Assembly: GCA_964447285.1 (NCBI GenBank) | Contig: CAYURO010000010.1 | Coordinates: 62,001-126,000, forward strand | Source of the DNA: CAJBNH01 sp964447285 | Lineage (GTDB): Bacteria; Myxococcota_A; UBA9042 | Direction: 5' to 3' | Length of the DNA: 64,000 nt | In this document: piece by piece, positions 61,398 to 64,000 of the stretch | Numbering within the stretch: position 1 is the stretch's first letter | Layout of the letters: the number at the start of each line of letters is the position of its first letter | Notes under the pieces: model-generated | Seen by the model: only the letters and a program-made list of their open reading frames with translations | The model's database searches: none | What the model was told of the DNA's origin: nothing | Position numbers and translations under genes: made by a program

Positions 61398-62197
61398 CGA
61401 CGGACAGGTTCGAGAAACCCGTCTTCGCACCTGCGTCGACCTCAGAGCAACGGGCTGCCGCTGCTGCGCGACCCGAACCGACCGGTTCGGATTTTGCCGG
61501 GGCCGTGACGGTCGTTGATCAGCATGGACGCTACGTCTTCGCCAACCGCCCCGCTGCCGCGATGGTTGGCCGCACACCCGAGCAGCTGTTGCGGTCCTTT
61601 GCTTACGAAGTGGACGCGCGGTTTGCCAACGCAGCGGAGTGGGATACCTACTTTGCCTGGGTCCGCCAGCAACCCGACCGGCACTTCGTTGCGTGGGAGG
61701 GGCACGGCCGTCACGCTCAGGCGCCCATGGAGGCCACGGCTTCCTTCCTGAATTCCGGACCAGGCTACGTCTTGACGGTCGCGCGACGCCGCCGGGCACC
61801 AGGGGAAAACACAAACGCTTCGGGGGCTTACGACCGCGTACCCGACGTGCGGGTTTCCATTCAGCGCAGCTCTGAGGGGCGCGTCGCATCCGGCCTGCAC
61901 CTGGCAACGCTGGGTCTCGCGCAGGAAGGCAAACCAGAGTCAGGGGCTTGGACGCCGTTTCGCCAAATGCCGGCCTTTCAGGACCTCATGCGCGAAGCAC
62001 TTCAGGGCAGCCCGCAGTACCGCGAGGTGCGGGTTGAGGGGCGCCTGTATCAGGTCACCGCCGGCGCAACGCCCGACCGGTCGGGCGTCTGGTGCGTTGC
62101 GCTGCCGAGCCCCGAAGACGAAGAGTCGAAGTCGGCCCCAGAGCGCCCCAAGCGGTTCAAGCAAACCCAACTGCTGTACGCCAAGAAACCAACCTGA
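61394..62197 (+). CDS. Stand-alone PAS-domain protein
   Basis: A 267-residue cytoplasmic protein with no visible output domain. One PAS domain is clear (about 33-130: AVTVVDQHGRYVFANRPAAAMVG, FVAWEGHGRHA). A second weaker alpha/beta segment (about 165-240) could be another PAS fold. ATG at 61394 overlaps the upstream HD-GYP gene, and the NarL regulator starts 16 bp after its stop. It may be a ligand or redox sensor that acts by protein contact on one of these neighbours. Confidence 0.7.
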   Translation: MTTDRFEKPVFAPASTSEQRAAAAARPEPTGSDFAGAVTVVDQHGRYVFANRPAAAMVGRTPEQLLRSFAYEVDARFANAAEWDTYFAWVRQQPDRHFVAWEGHGRHAQAPMEATASFLNSGPGYVLTVARRRRAPGENTNASGAYDRVPDVRVSIQRSSEGRVASGLHLATLGLAQEGKPESGAWTPFRQMPAFQDLMREALQGSPQYREVRVEGRLYQVTAGATPDRSGVWCVALPSPEDEESKSAPERPKRFKQTQLLYAKKPT

Positions 62198-62212
62198 CCC
62201 TAGAGGGCGGCC

Positions 62213-62857
62213 ATGATTCGCGTGCTGGTGGCCGACGACCATGAGGTCATGCGAGAGGGGCTGAAGCTCCTGCTCGCCCGCGACGCAGGCGTCACCGTGG
62301 TGGGGGAAGCCCGCGACGGAGACTCGGCGGTAGCGGTCGCGCTGAAGTGCCGCCCCGACGTCGTGCTGATGGACGTGTCGATGCCCGCTGTAGACGGCAT
62401 TGCGGCAACTCGGGCGCTGGTTGAGGCCCTTCCCAGCGTCAAGGTCATCGGCCTGTCGATGCACGCGGACCAGACCCACGTGACCGAGATGCTGCGCGCC
62501 GGCGCGGTCGCCTACATCCTGAAAGAAAGCGCTTTTCTGGAGGTATCGACCGCCATCTACACCGTCTGTGCGGGTCAACACTACTTGAGCCCGACACTTG
62601 CGTCGGTCGTGGTTGGCGCGCTGCGGAACCCCGGAACCGCGGCCGACGCGACCCACTGCCTGACGCCCCGAGAACGCGAGATCCTGCGCTGCATCGCATT
62701 GGGCATGAACACGAAGTCCATCGCGCTGTCGCTGGGCCTGTCGGGCAAGACCGTCGACGGACACCGGCGCAACCTGATGGAAAAGTTGGGGTTGCACTCG
62801 GTGGCAGAGCTTACCCGGCTCGCGGTCCGCCAGGGTCTCGTGTCTTCGGCCGACTGA
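62213..62857 (+). CDS. NarL/FixJ-type response regulator
   Basis: A 214-residue regulator. Receiver with Asp54 (VVLMDVSMPA), YILKE lysine region, then a LuxR-type HTH (LTPREREILRCIALGMNTKSIALSLG split). The third gene of the HD-GYP/PAS/regulator operon. No kinase gene is adjacent. Its last 47 bp overlap the 3' end of hrpB on the opposite strand. Confidence 0.92.
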   Translation: MIRVLVADDHEVMREGLKLLLARDAGVTVVGEARDGDSAVAVALKCRPDVVLMDVSMPAVDGIAATRALVEALPSVKVIGLSMHADQTHVTEMLRAGAVAYILKESAFLEVSTAIYTVCAGQHYLSPTLASVVVGALRNPGTAADATHCLTPREREILRCIALGMNTKSIALSLGLSGKTVDGHRRNLMEKLGLHSVAELTRLAVRQGLVSSAD

Positions 62858-64000
62858 CCGCGGACGGCGGCTCGGCGCGGGTCGGGTCCTCGGGCCAAGC
62901 ATGGCGGGGATAGCGACGCCCCAACTCTTTGCGCAGCGCCGGGTAATGCCGCTGCCAGAAACCCGCCAAATCGGTCGTGACCTGCACAGGTCGCTGGTTG
63001 GGGGCCAGCAGGTGCACCACCAACGGCACGCGCCCCTGCGCCACACGCGGCCCTTGCGCCATGCCGAAGAAGTCCTGCAGTCGCGAGGAGATCCACGGGG
63101 TCTGCCCGTTCATGTAGTGCACGCGGGTACGCCGACCGCCGGGCAGCGTGACCGTCTCTGGCGCCGTCTCGTCCAACCACTGCAACCTGCCATGCGTGGC
63201 GCAAGCAAGGTGCGACCGGAGTGCCCCCAGCAGGTCGGCTTCCCGCAAGTCCTTGAACGAACACCGATCCTCGCACAGGCCTGCCAGCACCGCCTGCACC
63301 GCGACGTCGTCCAGCTCGGGCAGATCGGTCAGGCCCCCGTCGCTGCGGGCAAAGGCCACCCGGGCACGCAGACGGTCCAGCGCATCCGCGTCGGCAAACG
63401 CCGCCGGTCCGGCGTTCGCCGCCGCCTCGCGCAACACGGTAGAAGCTTGCGTGCACGCGCGCGCGGGGCGAACCGTTGCGTCCAGCGTGATGCCGGCGAA
63501 CTCCAGCCGCTCGGACGTGATCACCCGTTGATTCGTTGGGTTCCACGAAAACTCAGCGACCGCCTCAACCCGATCTGCAAACACGTCCAGCACCTGACTC
63601 GCGTCGAGTCCGCTGGCCAGCCGCACCCACGTCGTCAGCCCGCGGCCGTCGCGGCGCTCCTCGGCATCGATGACCAGCAGCAGCTCGGGCTCCGTCGCTT
63701 GGGAGGTCGGAGCGAGCTTCACCGCGGTGCCGCCCGCCAACTCCAGCTCGGGTCCGCGCGCAGTCCTTCGCCTGGCCAACCGATCGGGAAACGCTTGCAA
63801 CAAGGCCACATCCAGCGCATCGCCCGGATTCACCGGCCGAGGTGGCGCCGCCTTCGACCACGCCCGCGCCAGCCCGTTCAGCTGCCGTTCGACCCGCTGC
63901 GCCTGCCGCAACGCCACCGGTTCCAGACCCAGATCCCGCGCTCCCCGCGCGCCTGCGCTCTCAGCCTTGCGATACAGCTCCAGCAGCGCGTGGACGTCGG
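62811..64000 (-). CDS. hrpB: ATP-dependent helicase HrpB, C-terminal part (5' end beyond window)
   Basis: The C-terminal about 396 residues of an HrpB-type DEAH helicase; the motor domains and start lie past the right edge. HrpB hallmarks are LRSHLACATHGRLQWLDETAPETVTLPGGRR split, VHYMNGQTPWISSRLQDFFGM split, and the terminal GFWQRHYPALRKELGRRYPRHAWPEDP split. Reading continues open to 64000. The stop TAA at 62811-62813 lies inside the convergent regulator gene. A short Pro/Arg-rich tail follows the usual C-terminus. Confidence 0.92.
   Translation of the reverse strand, partial: DVHALLELYRKAESAGARGARDLGLEPVALRQAQRVERQLNGLARAWSKAAPPRPVNPGDALDVALLQAFPDRLARRRTARGPELELAGGTAVKLAPTSQATEPELLLVIDAEERRDGRGLTTWVRLASGLDASQVLDVFADRVEAVAEFSWNPTNQRVITSERLEFAGITLDATVRPARACTQASTVLREAAANAGPAAFADADALDRLRARVAFARSDGGLTDLPELDDVAVQAVLAGLCEDRCSFKDLREADLLGALRSHLACATHGRLQWLDETAPETVTLPGGRRTRVHYMNGQTPWISSRLQDFFGMAQGPRVAQGRVPLVVHLLAPNQRPVQVTTDLAGFWQRHYPALRKELGRRYPRHAWPEDPTRAEPPSAVSRPKTRDPGGPRAG

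Overview
The window is high-GC bacterial chromosome with tightly packed genes and frequent 1-4 bp overlaps. Several features point to a predatory/gliding-type deltaproteobacterial lineage (Myxococcota-like). These are three very large cysteine-rich lipoproteins built from CDDGxxCT-type modules, MopE-like 'DNDCDG' motifs, a GltJ/AgmX-like protein (zinc ribbon + GYF + TonB-like C-terminus), a TPR-tailed CheR, and abundant lipoproteins and regulatory proteins. No rRNA, tRNA, insertion sequence, prophage or CRISPR array was seen. The assignment to a lineage is inference from protein architecture, not from a marker gene.

Layout. 1-5.7 kb: a leftward chemosensory operon, cheW-mcp-cheR(TPR)-cheW-cheA, with cheA running off the left edge. 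5.9-9.8 kb: rmuC divergent from a TonB-dependent receptor. 9.9-14.3 kb: a TPR protein, then a leftward three-gene sensory unit (membrane-anchored PstS-like protein, NarX-type kinase, NarL-type regulator), with a ferredoxin gene upstream. 14.4-21.5 kb: two giant Cys-rich lipoproteins transcribed divergently, then a rhodanese lipoprotein. 21.7-30 kb: a rightward carbohydrate ABC-import operon (MsmK/UgpC-type ATPase, binding lipoprotein, sensor-extended MalF, MalG), followed by a PfkB-type kinase, a GT2 glycosyltransferase and a tryptophanase-family lyase. 30-36.8 kb: a GYF/polyproline membrane protein, a hotdog protein, a radical SAM/SPASM enzyme, and a leftward arsM-like / 33-residue Cys-rich peptide / thioredoxin / thioredoxin reductase cluster, plus a metallo-beta-lactamase-fold lipoprotein. 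36.9-47 kb: a DUF4139-type lipoprotein, an MJ1255-like glycosyltransferase, leuS, a ClpA-like unfoldase and a diacylglycerol-kinase-fold protein. 47.3-55.6 kb: the GltJ-like protein, two overlapping deoxynucleoside kinase genes, an HD-GYP regulator, an adenosine-deaminase-like protein lacking most catalytic residues, MaoC, a LonN-domain protein, and a Cys-type CcmE. 56-64 kb: a third giant Cys-rich lipoprotein, a SemiSWEET, an HD-GYP/PAS/NarL-regulator operon, and the C-terminal part of hrpB at the right edge.

The most interesting candidates are: (i) the methyltransferase / Cys-rich micropeptide / Trx / TrxR cluster, which includes an unannotated 33-aa gene with five cysteines and a good ribosome binding site and looks like a compact metalloid-handling unit; (ii) the PstS-like anchored binding protein translationally coupled to a NarX-type kinase and regulator; (iii) the intact but apparently catalytically dead adenosine deaminase homologue; and (iv) the carbohydrate permease carrying a Cache-like sensor domain.
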